Source: Bacteroidia bacterium (GTDB lineage: Bacteria; Bacteroidota; Bacteroidia; Flavobacteriales; Flavobacteriaceae). Taken from it: a DNA stretch of 34,891 nucleotides. A model generated the notes under the pieces. The model saw only the letters and a list, made by a program, of their open reading frames with translations. It was not told the origin of the DNA and did not search any database. The number at the start of each line of letters is the position of its first letter. Within the stretch, counting starts at the first letter, position 1. The stretch is taken from positions 1-34,891 of the forward strand of contig JAUIKY010000037.1 in assembly GCA_030430535.1 (NCBI GenBank), read 5' to 3'. Below, in pieces: positions 9,246 through 19,076 of the stretch. The position numbers and the translations under genes were made by a program.

Positions 9246-10040
9246 TTGATAGACTTCCTTTTAACCAGTGATGCTATTATGGCATTGCTCACCTTAACGT
9301 TTTTAGAAATTATTTTAGGGATAGACAATATTGTTTTCATCTCTATTGTCGCCAATAAATTGCCAGAGCATCAACAGTCTAAAGCCACAAGGATTGGTTT
9401 GCTTTTGGCCATGGCACAGCGTATTATTCTGTTGTTTTTTGTTAGTTTTTTAGTAGGGCTAAAAGAACCTTTTTACACCGTTGAGCTTTCGTGGCTGCAT
9501 TTAGCCATAAGCTGGCAAGCGGTAATATTATTTGTTGGCGGACTTTTTTTAATCTACAAAAGCACCTCCGAAATCCATGAAAAAGTGGAACATCCCAAAC
9601 ACGACGAAAAACAGCTGAGTAATAAAAAATTAAATAGCCTCTCTCAAGGCTTGGTTCAAATATTGATTATCGATTTTATTTTTTCGATAGATTCCATTTT
9701 AACCGCAGTGGGCATGACTAACGGTTTGCATCCCAACAACAACTATACTCTAGTTTTAATGGTTGTGGCTGTAGTTATTTCCATTATAATAATGATTGCC
9801 TTTGCCAACCCTATTCGTGAATTCATAAAAAACCATCCCAGTATGCAAATATTGGGCTTAGCCTTTTTGATTTTGATTGGTTTTATGCTGATTACTGAAG
9901 CGGCCCATTTATCGCACACCAAGTTTTTTGGAAACGAAGTAGGCGCCATTCCAAAAGGCTATCTCTACTTTGCCATTGCCTTTTCGTTGTTTATTGAATT
10001 TCTGAATTTTAGAATTAATAAAAACGCTAAAAAAAGCTAA
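9246..10040 (+). CDS. TerC family integral membrane protein
   Basis: A 264-residue, multi-spanning membrane protein with the two TerC signatures: FLEIILGIDNIVFISIVANKL near the N terminus and IDFIFSIDSILTAVGM in the middle. Acidic residues embedded in these segments are thought to bind metal ions. Members of this family have been linked to tellurite resistance and to manganese export (Alx/YceF/MeeF type). A TTG start at 9246 is chosen because an in-frame stop lies at 9240-9242 and the next ATG would cut off the first conserved helix. It starts 35 bp after the CarboxypepD_reg-like gene. Its 3' end overlaps the convergent parC by 4 bp. Confidence 0.88.
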   Translation: MIDFLLTSDAIMALLTLTFLEIILGIDNIVFISIVANKLPEHQQSKATRIGLLLAMAQRIILLFFVSFLVGLKEPFYTVELSWLHLAISWQAVILFVGGLFLIYKSTSEIHEKVEHPKHDEKQLSNKKLNSLSQGLVQILIIDFIFSIDSILTAVGMTNGLHPNNNYTLVLMVVAVVISIIIMIAFANPIREFIKNHPSMQILGLAFLILIGFMLITEAAHLSHTKFFGNEVGAIPKGYLYFAIAFSLFIEFLNFRINKNAKKS

Positions 10041-12706
10041 AACAGAGAGGTTTGCCCTTCGCCATCCATATCAAAATCATCATTTCCGTTTTCTTTATCG
10101 GAATCGGAAGATTCTTGACTTTGATTAGCTGAAACATTGGACGATACATCGGTTTCATCAACCACTTCCAAATCATCGGCGTGCACTTCTTCAGGGGCTT
10201 CGTATGGCAATGGGTCTAATAAGTTAATTTGGTTCACTTTATCTTTGGTAAGCTGATTACCCAAAGCTGAAATCCCTTTAATGGCGATAAATTCTTCTAA
10301 GTTGACTTCTAAATTATCCTTTCTATCCTTTCCGCGTTCTTTGGCAAAAACCACTTCGGCCATGGGTTTCCAATCGGTCGAAACAATTTCCAATTGCGAA
10401 TTGGGATGATCGGAAATAAAAGATTCTTCCTTGCCTTCCTGCTCGATCAAAAAGCGCTTAACGTAGTAAAGTTCTTTTTCTCCGTTGTAATAAATGGCTG
10501 AAATAGGCTTTTTGGGCACCCACTTTTCCATGACAATCATATCATCGTCAAAATGCATAGTCACTTCGGGAGTAACCGTTTTTACCACCCCAGATTGATT
10601 AATAATCAACAGCTTGTCTTCGCCCCTAAATTCGCCAATTAGTTCGCCGCGTCCATCTAAATTCAAACGCTGAACGGTATCATCAAACCAAATTTTACGA
10701 GGTTTTAAAGTAGAAATCCCTTTCTCCTTCAGTTCTACGCGTTTTACAGCATACTTAGTAACCAGATTCCCTTTAGAAGCACGGCCTTTTATTAAAATAT
10801 CGGCAAAATCGATATCCCATTTCAACTTTTTAATGCTGCCCGCTTGGCGCAACAATATAGTAACCACCTCGGCTTCTCCATTTGGATTGGCCGAAAAGTA
10901 CAATACCGTCGAGCCTTTATTTTCATTGGTTAAATCGTACTCCCTATCGCGGGTAATACTGGTAACGGCAAAGCGTTTAATGTACGATGGTCCTTTTTTT
11001 CCATCGCGGTAAATCATGTTATAAATGGTGCGCTTGTCTTTCTTTTTGAAGACCGCCACGTGGATGATGTCCTTTCCAACAAAGGTTTTGGAATCCACTT
11101 TGGTCACCATCATTTTACCCTCTCTGGTAAACACAATAATGTCATCAATGTCACTACAATCGCACACGTATTCATCACGGCGTAACGAAGTTCCGATGAA
11201 ACCTTCAGCCCTATTTACGTATAATTTCGTATTTCTAATTACCACTTTTGTGGCATCAACATCATCAAAAATCCGAATTTCGGTTTTACGCTCACGGCCT
11301 TCGCCATAATCCTTTTTCAATCGCTTAAAATAAGTAATGGCATAATCTATTAAGTGCGCCAAATGATGCTTTACTTGGGTAATATCTTCCTCTAAAGCAT
11401 CAATTTTTTGTTGGGCCTTATCAATATCGAATTTAGAAATACGCTTGATTCGGATTTCCGTTAAACGAACAATATCTTCTTCGGTAATGGCGCGTTTTAA
11501 ATGCTTAATATGCGGCTGAAGCCCTGTGTCGATAGCTTTTATAACGCCTTCCCAAGTTTCTTCCTCTTCAATATCGCGGTAAATTCGGTTTTCAATAAAA
11601 ATTCGCTCCAACGACGCGAAATGCCACTGTTCTTCAAGCTCGCCCAGTTTAATTTCGAGTTCCTGTTTTAAAAGCTGAACCGTGTTATCGGTACTTCGGC
11701 GAAGCATCTCAGAAACGCCAATAAAAAGTGGCTTATTATCTTCAATAACGCAGCCCAATGGCGAAATGGAGCTTTCGCAATTGGTAAAGGCATACAGTGC
11801 ATCAATGGTTTTGTCGGGCGACAATCCAGATGGCAAATGCACCAATATTTCTACTTCGGCAGCCGTGTTATCCTCAATTTTCTTGATTTTAATTTTGCCT
11901 TTATCGTTGGCTTTTAAAATAGAATCGATCAAGGATGATGTGGTGGTGCCAAAAGGCAGTTCGGTAATGGCCAAAGTGGTTTTGTCTACCTGCGAAATAC
12001 GTGCACGCACACGCACTTTTCCGCCCCTTAATCCATCATTATAATTGGAAAAATCGGCAATTCCTGCCGTGGGAAAATCGGGTAACAACGTAAATCGTTT
12101 TCCCTGTAAATGTTTTATGGAGGCCTCAATCAGCTCAATAAAATTATGTGGCAATATTTTAGTGGAAAGACCAACGGCAATCCCCTCTCCTCCCTGAGCC
12201 AATAACAATGGGAATTTTACCGGTAAGTTAATGGGCTCTTTTCGGCGGCCATCATAACTGGCCTGCCACTCGGTAATTTTCGGGCTGTAAACCACATCGA
12301 GTGCGAATTTTGATAAGCGTGCTTCAATATATCTTGATGCCGCCGCGCTATCGCCAGTTAAGATGTTTCCCCAGTTCCCTTGGGTATCGATCAATAAATC
12401 TTTCTGACCGATTTGCACCATAGCATCGGCAATACTCGCATCGCCGTGCGGGTGATACTGCATGGTGTGCCCCACAATGTTGGCCACTTTGTTGTAGCGC
12501 CCATCGTCGAGGTCTTTCATAGAATGCATAATACGACGCTGAACGGGTTTAAATCCGTCTTCAATTGCGGGCACAGCCCGTTCTAAAATAACATACGAGG
12601 CATAATCCAAAAACCAATCTTTGTACATTCCCGTAACACGGGTTATGGTTTCTTGGGGCTCTCCGTCGTTTTTAATTAAATCGTCGTCGTTTTCTTCTTC
12701 TATCAT
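10037..12706 (-). CDS. parC: DNA topoisomerase IV subunit A
   Basis: An 889-residue type IIA topoisomerase A subunit that breaks and rejoins DNA to decatenate chromosomes. The winged-helix/tower core starts near residue 25. The catalytic tyrosine is Y126 in AAASRYIEARLS, and the MQYHPHGDASIADAM motif precedes it. The C-terminal beta-propeller region is diverged and ends in an acidic Ser/Asp/Glu-rich tail, as in other Flavobacteriaceae. It is assigned to topoisomerase IV rather than gyrase because it is paired with a short parE-type B subunit and lacks a recognisable GyrA box; this distinction is from context. parE lies upstream on the same strand with a small ORF between them. Confidence 0.93.
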   Translation of the reverse strand: MIEEENDDDLIKNDGEPQETITRVTGMYKDWFLDYASYVILERAVPAIEDGFKPVQRRIMHSMKDLDDGRYNKVANIVGHTMQYHPHGDASIADAMVQIGQKDLLIDTQGNWGNILTGDSAAASRYIEARLSKFALDVVYSPKITEWQASYDGRRKEPINLPVKFPLLLAQGGEGIAVGLSTKILPHNFIELIEASIKHLQGKRFTLLPDFPTAGIADFSNYNDGLRGGKVRVRARISQVDKTTLAITELPFGTTTSSLIDSILKANDKGKIKIKKIEDNTAAEVEILVHLPSGLSPDKTIDALYAFTNCESSISPLGCVIEDNKPLFIGVSEMLRRSTDNTVQLLKQELEIKLGELEEQWHFASLERIFIENRIYRDIEEEETWEGVIKAIDTGLQPHIKHLKRAITEEDIVRLTEIRIKRISKFDIDKAQQKIDALEEDITQVKHHLAHLIDYAITYFKRLKKDYGEGRERKTEIRIFDDVDATKVVIRNTKLYVNRAEGFIGTSLRRDEYVCDCSDIDDIIVFTREGKMMVTKVDSKTFVGKDIIHVAVFKKKDKRTIYNMIYRDGKKGPSYIKRFAVTSITRDREYDLTNENKGSTVLYFSANPNGEAEVVTILLRQAGSIKKLKWDIDFADILIKGRASKGNLVTKYAVKRVELKEKGISTLKPRKIWFDDTVQRLNLDGRGELIGEFRGEDKLLIINQSGVVKTVTPEVTMHFDDDMIVMEKWVPKKPISAIYYNGEKELYYVKRFLIEQEGKEESFISDHPNSQLEIVSTDWKPMAEVVFAKERGKDRKDNLEVNLEEFIAIKGISALGNQLTKDKVNQINLLDPLPYEAPEEVHADDLEVVDETDVSSNVSANQSQESSDSDKENGNDDFDMDGEGQTSLF

Positions 12707-12712
12707 TAAAAA

Positions 12713-12844
12713 CTATTCTTGATTTTTAGGCTTTCCGCTTAAGGTTACCTTTCCTACTCTCTGCAATCTATGTACTTGTTCACTACTGGTGTGTCTTCGT
12801 AAATAATCGTAAGATCTCTTTTTAACACTTTTATTGTATAACAT
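12713..12844 (-). CDS. Small basic 43-residue ORF between parE and parC (candidate)
   Basis: An ATG at 12844 opens a 43-codon frame ending in TAG at 12713-12715. It starts 21 bp after the parE stop and ends 6 bp before the parC ATG, so it fills the intergenic gap almost exactly. The product begins MLYNKSVKKRSYDY and continues with RLQRVGKVTLSGKPKNQE; it is rich in Lys/Arg and has no membrane segment. I recognise no family. The tight operon-style spacing favours a real small gene; the short length leaves chance possible. Confidence 0.5.
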   Translation of the reverse strand: MLYNKSVKKRSYDYLRRHTSSEQVHRLQRVGKVTLSGKPKNQE

Positions 12845-12865
12845 AACTATTCTATTTTATTTAGT

Positions 12866-14719
12866 TTATTCTTCTATAACATCCATTTCAACCTTCAAAT
12901 TGTCAATGATAAATTCTTGTCTTGAAGGAGTGTTTTTACCCATGTAAAACGACAACAATTCCTCAATGGACATACCATCGTCCAGCATTACCGGGTCTAA
13001 CCTTATATCGTCCCCAATAAAATGTTTGAACTCGTCGGGCGAAATTTCCCCAAGTCCTTTAAATCGTGTTATTTCTGGTTTTGGTTTTAATTTATTAATG
13101 GCATTTACACGCTCTTCCTCAGTGTAGCAATAAATGGTTTCCTTTTTATTTCGAACACGGAACAATGGCGTTTGCAAAATGTACAAATGCCCTTCTTTGA
13201 TAATTTCTGGAAAAAACTGAAGGAAAAAGGTAATGAGCAACAACCGGATGTGCATACCATCAACATCGGCATCGGTTGCGATCACCACGTTGTTGTAACG
13301 TAAATCTTCGAGTGATTCCTCAATATTTAAAGCCGCTTGAAGCAGGTTGAATTCTTCGTTTTCGTAAACAATTTTCTTTGTGAGACCGTAGCAATTTAAA
13401 GGTTTTCCTTTTAAACTGAACACAGCTTGGGTATTGACATCGCGCGATTTGGTGATACTTCCTGAAGCCGAATCGCCCTCTGTGATAAACAAAGTGGTTT
13501 CTAAGTTTCGGTCGTTTTTGGTATCGCCAAAATGCACTCGGCAATCGCGTAATTTTTTATTGTGCAAACTGGCCTTTTTAGCACGGTCTCTGGCTAGTTT
13601 ACGAATACCAGAAAGCTCCTTTCGCTCGCGTTCGGCCTGTAAAATTTTACGTTGTATTTTCTCTGCTGTATCTGGGTTTTTATGCAGATAATTATCGAGA
13701 TGGGTTTTTACAAAATCGTTGATATAGGTACGTACCGTTGGGTAATCGCCACCCATGTCTGTAGAACCCAATTTTGTTTTGGTCTGGCTTTCAAAAACAG
13801 GTTCCATCACTTTTATGGAAATGGCCGCTACTACCGATTTTCTAACATCGGAAGCGTCATAGTTTTTCCCATAAAACTCACGAATGGTTTTCACCAAAGC
13901 TTCACGGAAAGCGTTTAAATGCGTCCCACCCTGAGTGGTGTTTTGTCCGTTAACGAACGAGTGGTACTCTTCACTGTACTGTGTTTTATTATGAGTTAAC
14001 GCCACTTCAATATCATCGCCACGTAAATGGATGATGGGATACAGCAAATCGGATTCATTGATGTTTTCGTTCAATAAATCCTTTAACCCATTTTCACTGA
14101 AAAATTTTTCACCGTTGAAAACAATGGTCAGCCCCGGATTGAGGTACACGTAGTTTTTAAGCATTTTCACCACATATTCACTTCGGAATTTGTAGTTTTT
14201 GAAAATCGTAGCATCGGGAACGAAAGACACTTTGGTGCCTTTTCTACGGGAAGTATCGTCCAAGCTTTCTTCATTGGTAAGGTTTCCTTGTTCGAACTCC
14301 GCAGAAGCCGATTTTCCGTCACGCGTCGATTCCACCCTAAAGTAAGTTGAAAGTGCGTTAACCGCCTTGGTACCCACCCCATTTAATCCTACCGATTTTT
14401 TAAAGGCCTTGGAGTCGTATTTTCCTCCGGTGTTCATTTTCGAAACCACATCGACTACCTTACCCAACGGAATGCCTCGTCCGTAATCGCGAACAATCAC
14501 TTTATTCCCTTGGATGGAAATTTCTATGGTCTTTCCGGCTCCCATCACAAACTCATCAATGGAGTTGTCCAAAACTTCCTTTAACAGAATGTAAATACCA
14601 TCATCTGGCGAACTGCCATCACCCAACTTACCAATATACATACCCGGACGCATTCTAATATGCTCCTTCCAGTCTAACGAACGTATATTGTCTTCGGTAT
14701 ATTTGGTTTCTTCCGCCAT
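12866..14719 (-). CDS. parE: DNA topoisomerase IV subunit B
   Basis: A 617-residue ATPase subunit. The GHKL ATP-binding site has EVLDNSIDE (N52 would bind Mg2+), the DYGRGIP motif at 78-84 and the [13 protein letters not shown] lid at 111-123. The transducer domain follows. The TOPRIM domain has the catalytic glutamate E414 in [10 protein letters not shown] and the metal-binding DADVDG at 483-488. The shorter ParE-like length and pairing with the downstream A subunit support topoisomerase IV. It heads the parE-small ORF-parC unit. No strong promoter match was identified in the ~118 bp upstream. Confidence 0.95.
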   Translation of the reverse strand: MAEETKYTEDNIRSLDWKEHIRMRPGMYIGKLGDGSSPDDGIYILLKEVLDNSIDEFVMGAGKTIEISIQGNKVIVRDYGRGIPLGKVVDVVSKMNTGGKYDSKAFKKSVGLNGVGTKAVNALSTYFRVESTRDGKSASAEFEQGNLTNEESLDDTSRRKGTKVSFVPDATIFKNYKFRSEYVVKMLKNYVYLNPGLTIVFNGEKFFSENGLKDLLNENINESDLLYPIIHLRGDDIEVALTHNKTQYSEEYHSFVNGQNTTQGGTHLNAFREALVKTIREFYGKNYDASDVRKSVVAAISIKVMEPVFESQTKTKLGSTDMGGDYPTVRTYINDFVKTHLDNYLHKNPDTAEKIQRKILQAERERKELSGIRKLARDRAKKASLHNKKLRDCRVHFGDTKNDRNLETTLFITEGDSASGSITKSRDVNTQAVFSLKGKPLNCYGLTKKIVYENEEFNLLQAALNIEESLEDLRYNNVVIATDADVDGMHIRLLLITFFLQFFPEIIKEGHLYILQTPLFRVRNKKETIYCYTEEERVNAINKLKPKPEITRFKGLGEISPDEFKHFIGDDIRLDPVMLDDGMSIEELLSFYMGKNTPSRQEFIIDNLKVEMDVIEE

Positions 14720-14837
14720 AAATCTATTTAAGTGAATTTTCGTGAGGGGTTGCTAATATAATATAACCATTTAAAAAATGAAAAAGCCCCAACACAAAAT
14801 AATTAACAATATAGCAGGATTTGTTGAGAAACCAAAT

Positions 14838-15743
14838 TTAGGCAAACGACTTCTTTTTTATTGACACTAGCCATATCCCAACAATAACCCCAAAAGCACC
14901 AATCCACTGCATGAGTGTTAAATGTTCATTCAAAAAAATGGACGCCAAAACAATGGTTGAAATGGGCCCGATACCCGAAATGACGGCGAAATTTGATGAA
15001 TTGATTCGGTTGATGGCTTCTGACACCAAATACGACGGAATTACCGTTGCAAAAATGGCTATTAAAAACCCAAGCAAATAGACTTGCCAGCTTAAATTTA
15101 AAATGTTTGTTTTTGAAAAAACGCCATAATGAATGAATACGCAAACACAGGACACCAACATAGCATACGATGTAAACCTTACCACACCCAACTTTGGGAT
15201 CAACCACCCACTGCCCACCAAATAAGTGGCATACGTAATGGCACAAAGCAAAATTAAAATCCCACCGATAAAGGCCTCTTTTCCTGTTACTGCCGCCTCT
15301 CCCCAAAAGGCCACAATGATACCCAAATAGCTCAATGCAATAGCGATTATTTGAATATGGGTTATAGGCTTTTTCAAAAAGATTTTATTGAAAACCAGAA
15401 CCATTGTAGGGTACAAAAATAGGATAATGCGCTCTAAACTTGCCGATATATATTCCAAGCCAACAAAGTCGAAGTAACTGGACAAATAGTAACCCAAAAA
15501 ACCGAAAAACAACACCCAAGCATAATCTTTTCTTAAAATGCTTACTTCACTTTTCTTTCTGCTGTAAATAATGGCAATGACCAAATAAAAAGGAAATGAA
15601 AACAACATTCGCAATAACAAAACACTCAGCGCATCTACATCATATTGGTAGGCCAATTTAACCATAACCGCTTTTGATGAAAATAGCACGATACCCAAAA
15701 TACCAAGCAATATGCCGTAAACGAATGATTTTGTAGATTTCAT
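14838..15743 (-). CDS. EamA/DMT-family transporter
   Basis: About ten hydrophobic helices arranged as two EamA halves (first from ~15-140, second from ~150-300), the usual plan for drug/metabolite exporters of the DMT superfamily. I prefer the ATG at 15743 (MKSTKSFVYGILLGILGIVLF), which starts just before the first helix; an ATG at 15773 would add ten residues. The substrate is unknown; family members move amino acids, nucleobases or other small metabolites out of the cell. It lies between parE and an SRPBCC gene, all on the minus strand. Confidence 0.88.
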   Translation of the reverse strand: MKSTKSFVYGILLGILGIVLFSSKAVMVKLAYQYDVDALSVLLLRMLFSFPFYLVIAIIYSRKKSEVSILRKDYAWVLFFGFLGYYLSSYFDFVGLEYISASLERIILFLYPTMVLVFNKIFLKKPITHIQIIAIALSYLGIIVAFWGEAAVTGKEAFIGGILILLCAITYATYLVGSGWLIPKLGVVRFTSYAMLVSCVCVFIHYGVFSKTNILNLSWQVYLLGFLIAIFATVIPSYLVSEAINRINSSNFAVISGIGPISTIVLASIFLNEHLTLMQWIGAFGVIVGIWLVSIKKKSFA

Positions 15744-15813
15744 CAAACTAAAATAAGAAGCCCTCACAGACATTTTGTTTGTTAAAAGAAAAAACTACGA
15801 TGTTCAATGGGAG

Positions 15814-16293
15814 TTACAGGGCCATTTGCCGCTTATTTACAGCCAAACTTTCTGCCCTATTCTTTAAAAACTGATTTCTCCTTTTTGTTCGGCCAATGAT
15901 GTATTTATTTAAAAACAGTTTGTTTGCCAATTTCCCTAAAAGCCCGAAAGGAGAGCGAAATTTAAAAACCTCAACCATTAAAGTTTTTCCTTTATTTTCA
16001 GAGAAGTGATGTTCGTGCCGGAATGATTTAAGAAAGCCTTCCACCATTTCTTCCACAAAATAATGAGGCGCTTTAAATTCGGTAATCTTAAACGTTAAAT
16101 GCTGAACCACACCAAAATGCTTAGCTTCCCAACAAACCCAATCATTGAGGCCCACTAGTCCGGATACTTTTCCGTCAACAGCTTTTTCTTCGGTATTTTC
16201 TAAAGACTCTTGATAAACGGTAATGTCTCTAGCCACATCAAAGCATATTTTGATATCGGCATTGATTTCGGTTTCTATTGTGAGGGTAGGCAT
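15814..16293 (-). CDS. SRPBCC (START-like) family protein
   Basis: A 159-residue single-domain protein with the START/Bet v 1-like layout: TIETEINADIKICFDVARDI at the N terminus, a central run of beta strands (HLTFKITEFKAPHYFVEEM, HHFSENKGKTLMVEVFKFR) and a long C-terminal helix from ~125. Similar proteins are often labelled as ligand-binding or polyketide-cyclase-like; no catalytic role can be inferred. There is no signal peptide. It lies 70 bp upstream of the DMT transporter gene, whose start is at 15743 on the same strand, and may share its transcript. Confidence 0.8.
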   Translation of the reverse strand: MPTLTIETEINADIKICFDVARDITVYQESLENTEEKAVDGKVSGLVGLNDWVCWEAKHFGVVQHLTFKITEFKAPHYFVEEMVEGFLKSFRHEHHFSENKGKTLMVEVFKFRSPFGLLGKLANKLFLNKYIIGRTKRRNQFLKNRAESLAVNKRQMAL

Positions 16294-16433
16294 AGTTTCC
16301 TGCTCTTTAATTAAATGTCACTAGCAAAAAAAAAGCGTTCACTTCTTAAACTAGCAACCATACAAACAAGCTCCACAAAGAAACTAAAATTTAAATAAAA
16401 ACCTACAAAAATTATTTTATAATCGACTGTTTT

Positions 16434-17528
16434 TTAAACATTAAACAAGAAATGCATCACATCGCCATCTTTTACAATGTAGTTTTTTCCCTCAACGCGC
16501 ATTTTACCAGCTTCCTTTACCTTGGCTTCGCTGCCATAGTTTACGTAATCGTCGTAACCAATCACCTCTGCGCGAATAAAACCTTTTTCAAAATCGGTGT
16601 GGATAACTCCGGCCGCTTGTGGTGCAGTAGCCCCAATACCAACCGTCCAGGCACGTACCTCTTTTACACCTGCTGTAAAATAAGTTTGTTGGTTCAATAG
16701 TTTATAAGCACCACGGATTAATTTTGCAGAACCCGGCTCATCCAATCCAATATCTTGCAAAAACATTTGGCGCTCTTCGTAGTCGTCCAACTCATTAATA
16801 TCCGCTTCCGTTCCAACGGCCAACACCAAAACTTCGGCATTTTCACCTTTTACGGCTTCCTTTACTTTTTCAACAAATGCATTTCCTGAAACCGCAGAGC
16901 CTTCGTCCACATTACAAACATACATTACGGGCTTATCGGTAATGAATTGATTGGGCTTTACATAATCGGCATAATCATCTTCTGAAAATTCCAGCGCCCT
17001 AACCGAAGTTCCCGATTCCAAACCAGCTTTAATTTTCAACAATACAGCCTCTTCTGCTTGTGCTTCTTTATTTCCTGTTTTTGCAGCACGCTTAACTTTG
17101 TCCAGCTTTTTTTCAGCAGTTTCCAAATCTTTAAGCTGCAATTCCATATCGATGGTTTCTTTGTCGCGAATAGGATTTACGCTGCCATCAACATGCACAA
17201 TATTATCATTTTCAAAACAACGCAACACATGCAAGATAGCATCGGTTTCGCGGATATTGGCCAAAAACTGGTTGCCCAAACCTTCGCCTTTGCTGGCTCC
17301 TTTTACCAGTCCGGCAATATCAACAATCTCGACAGTTGCGGGAATAACACGTTCTGGTTTCACTAAAGATTCTAGTTTTTCCAACCGTGGGTCGGGCACG
17401 TTTACCACACCAATATTGGGTTCTATGGTACAAAACGGAAAGTTGGCACTTTGCGCTTTAGCGTTAGACAAACAATTGAACAACGTTGATTTTCCAACGT
17501 TTGGCAATCCTACAATACCTGCTTTCAT
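16434..17528 (-). CDS. ychF: Redox-regulated ATPase YchF (Obg-like)
   Basis: A P-loop NTPase of the OBG family that prefers ATP over GTP and binds ribosomes; it is linked to oxidative-stress responses. The Walker [10 protein letters not shown] is at residues 7-15, switch II is in [18 protein letters not shown], and the G4-position motif is NVDE rather than NKxD, as in the ATP-specific YchF group. A coiled coil (~110-160) and a C-terminal TGS domain (from ~280, [31 protein letters not shown]) complete the standard 364 residues. The ATG at 17528 is chosen over a TTG one codon earlier. Confidence 0.96.
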   Translation of the reverse strand: MKAGIVGLPNVGKSTLFNCLSNAKAQSANFPFCTIEPNIGVVNVPDPRLEKLESLVKPERVIPATVEIVDIAGLVKGASKGEGLGNQFLANIRETDAILHVLRCFENDNIVHVDGSVNPIRDKETIDMELQLKDLETAEKKLDKVKRAAKTGNKEAQAEEAVLLKIKAGLESGTSVRALEFSEDDYADYVKPNQFITDKPVMYVCNVDEGSAVSGNAFVEKVKEAVKGENAEVLVLAVGTEADINELDDYEERQMFLQDIGLDEPGSAKLIRGAYKLLNQQTYFTAGVKEVRAWTVGIGATAPQAAGVIHTDFEKGFIRAEVIGYDDYVNYGSEAKVKEAGKMRVEGKNYIVKDGDVMHFLFNV

Positions 17529-17605
17529 CAATATTTATTTTTTATTTCCATACTCCATATTCATATTGGAACGGAAACTTTTTACTACTTAGATTTATTT
17601 TGAAG

Positions 17606-17625
17606 ATTCCCGCCTGCGTGGGAAT
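17606..17625. repeat. Short palindrome ATTCCCGCCTGCGTGGGAAT
   Basis: An inverted repeat with a 6-bp ATTCCC/GGGAAT arm that extends by a G-T and a C-G pair, in the ychF upstream region. It is GC-rich against an AT-rich background and resembles a half-copy of the small dispersed palindromes common in Bacteroidota intergenic DNA. It would lie in the ychF 5' untranslated region if the TACATTTG box at 17641 is the promoter. Confidence 0.45.
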
Positions 17626-17640
17626 TCATTTTTGCGAGTG

Positions 17641-17648
17641 CAAATGTA
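17641..17648 (-). promoter_or_regulatory. Candidate -7 box (TACATTTG) upstream of ychF
   Basis: TACATTTG fits the Bacteroidota -7 consensus TAnnTTTG in the correct orientation for ychF, about 113 bp before its ATG. No clear -33 TTTG was found at the expected spacing, so this is a weak call. Confidence 0.35.
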
Positions 17649-17759
17649 GTCAATAAAATAGAATTCTGAGTTTTAAAAGAAAGGTAGCCCATCAAAAAGT
17701 TTCGATATCACCAAGAACTGGATAATGCGAAAAAGCTCTAAGAACCTACCTAACAAAAA

Positions 17760-18752
17760 TTAAAACTGACTATTATAAATTTCCAAAATCATTTCGGTAG
17801 CATTTCTGGCCGATTCGCCAGAAATTAAGCAATCGTTGTCAGTCTGTATCGCAGCAATAAAATCCTTTAAAATAATTTCATGATTAGTAGTATCGGCTAC
17901 GGCTGCAGTAGCTGCTCCGGTATGCGTGTTTTCGTTTTGAGTTTGGGCTGTTGGGTTTTCAATGCCTTCTATATCCCAATGGGTAATCACATCATTTTCT
18001 AAAATCAAATAACCTTTACTGGTGTAAATTTCCATTTTCGCAGGAAAACCAGGCTTGGTAGCGGTCGAGGCGGTAATGGTTCCTATCATTCCCGAATCGT
18101 GACGGCAAATCGCCGCACCATGGTCTTCCACTTCAATGTCGTGCACAAAAGTCCCTAATTGACTCACCATTTTTTTAGGTTTTCCAAAGAACCAATAATA
18201 TAAATCGATGTAATGGGAAGCCTGTTGAATAAATGGTCCGCCACCATCAATACTGTAAGTACCTCGATAAGGCGACGAGTTATAATAAGCAGCATCGCGA
18301 TAGTTTTTAACCGACAAATCCACTGAAAAAATACGCCCCAATTCACCCGAATCAATCATTTTTTTCACAATGGGATTATCTGAACTATAGCGCCTTTGGT
18401 AGGCTACGCCTAACTTTACCTTGTTATTTCGGCAGGCTTCAATCATATTATCGATAGCCTCCAAAGTAATATCGATGGGCTTTTCACAAAGCACGTGCTT
18501 TCCTTTTTTGGCTGCTTCAACAGCACTAATATGATGCAGTCCGTTGGGCGTACAAATGATGACCGCATCAAAATCAATCGATGTTTCCAAAATACTTTTA
18601 AAAAAAGGCAGGTGGTTTAAAGCTTTTGGTTTTTCAGATTTTCGGGAAACCACTCCCACAACTTCTGCATTTGAAATATTATTGACTGCGGAAAGATATG
18701 TGGCGGCAATATTGCCACTGCCCACAATGATGAATTTGATGGTTTTACTCAT
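17760..18752 (-). CDS. Gfo/Idh/MocA family NAD(P)-dependent oxidoreductase
   Basis: A 330-residue protein. The N-terminal Rossmann domain has the dinucleotide-binding loop in FIIVGSGNIAATYLS (~8-22) and the family motif CEKPI around residue 95, whose lysine is usually catalytic. The C-terminal alpha/beta domain contains GGGPFIQQASHYIDLYYWFFG, where the conserved histidine in the SHYIDL motif is typical of sugar or inositol dehydrogenases. Substrates of this family are mostly sugars and their derivatives; with no sugar genes nearby none can be assigned here. It is preceded by 324 bp of non-coding DNA holding a repeat. Confidence 0.9.
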   Translation of the reverse strand: MSKTIKFIIVGSGNIAATYLSAVNNISNAEVVGVVSRKSEKPKALNHLPFFKSILETSIDFDAVIICTPNGLHHISAVEAAKKGKHVLCEKPIDITLEAIDNMIEACRNNKVKLGVAYQRRYSSDNPIVKKMIDSGELGRIFSVDLSVKNYRDAAYYNSSPYRGTYSIDGGGPFIQQASHYIDLYYWFFGKPKKMVSQLGTFVHDIEVEDHGAAICRHDSGMIGTITASTATKPGFPAKMEIYTSKGYLILENDVITHWDIEGIENPTAQTQNENTHTGAATAAVADTTNHEIILKDFIAAIQTDNDCLISGESARNATEMILEIYNSQF

Positions 18753-19076
18753 GTTGTAACACTATTTGAAAACTACTGGATTGGTGCGCTAGTTGCCACT
18801 AAGATATGAAGTTTATTTTACAACAATTACCTGCCTAAAATTCATTTTAGTTATTTTAATTAAAAACACCCGTTCTCAATCATAAAAATTGCCCGTCACA
18901 CTGAATTGTCATACTGAGCGCAGTCGAAGTGTTGTTTCAGGGTCTCATTATAAAATGGAAACCTACAAACAATATGAGATGCTGAATCGAGTTCAACATG
19001 ACGAAAACAAGCTATTATTAAAACAGACAATCTACTTTAATTTCAGCAATCTAAAATACTTTCAAAAAACAACAAA
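18753..19076. other. 324-bp intergenic region, no gene
   Basis: It lies downstream of the caspase gene and upstream of the oxidoreductase gene, both minus strand. Apart from the palindromic repeat at 18908-19002 I see only AT-rich DNA. A 63-codon open frame that runs through the repeat on the plus strand is judged spurious. Confidence 0.7.
18908..19002. repeat. Dispersed imperfect palindrome, copy A
   Basis: The left end GTCATACTGAGCGCAGTCG and the reverse complement of the right end, GTCATGTTGAACTCGATTC, share the GTCAT..TGA pattern, giving a 95-nt imperfect palindrome. The outermost arm is GTCAT/ATGAC. A shorter direct partial copy, GTCACACTG, lies just before it at 18895-18903. Related copies are at 25936 and 31548. 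These are non-coding and resemble REP/MITE-like elements common in Flavobacteriaceae. Confidence 0.7.

Noticed and set aside
17098-17592. 164-codon open frame antisense to ychF
   Set aside because: It is the complementary shadow of a highly conserved gene; the product is low in recognisable features.
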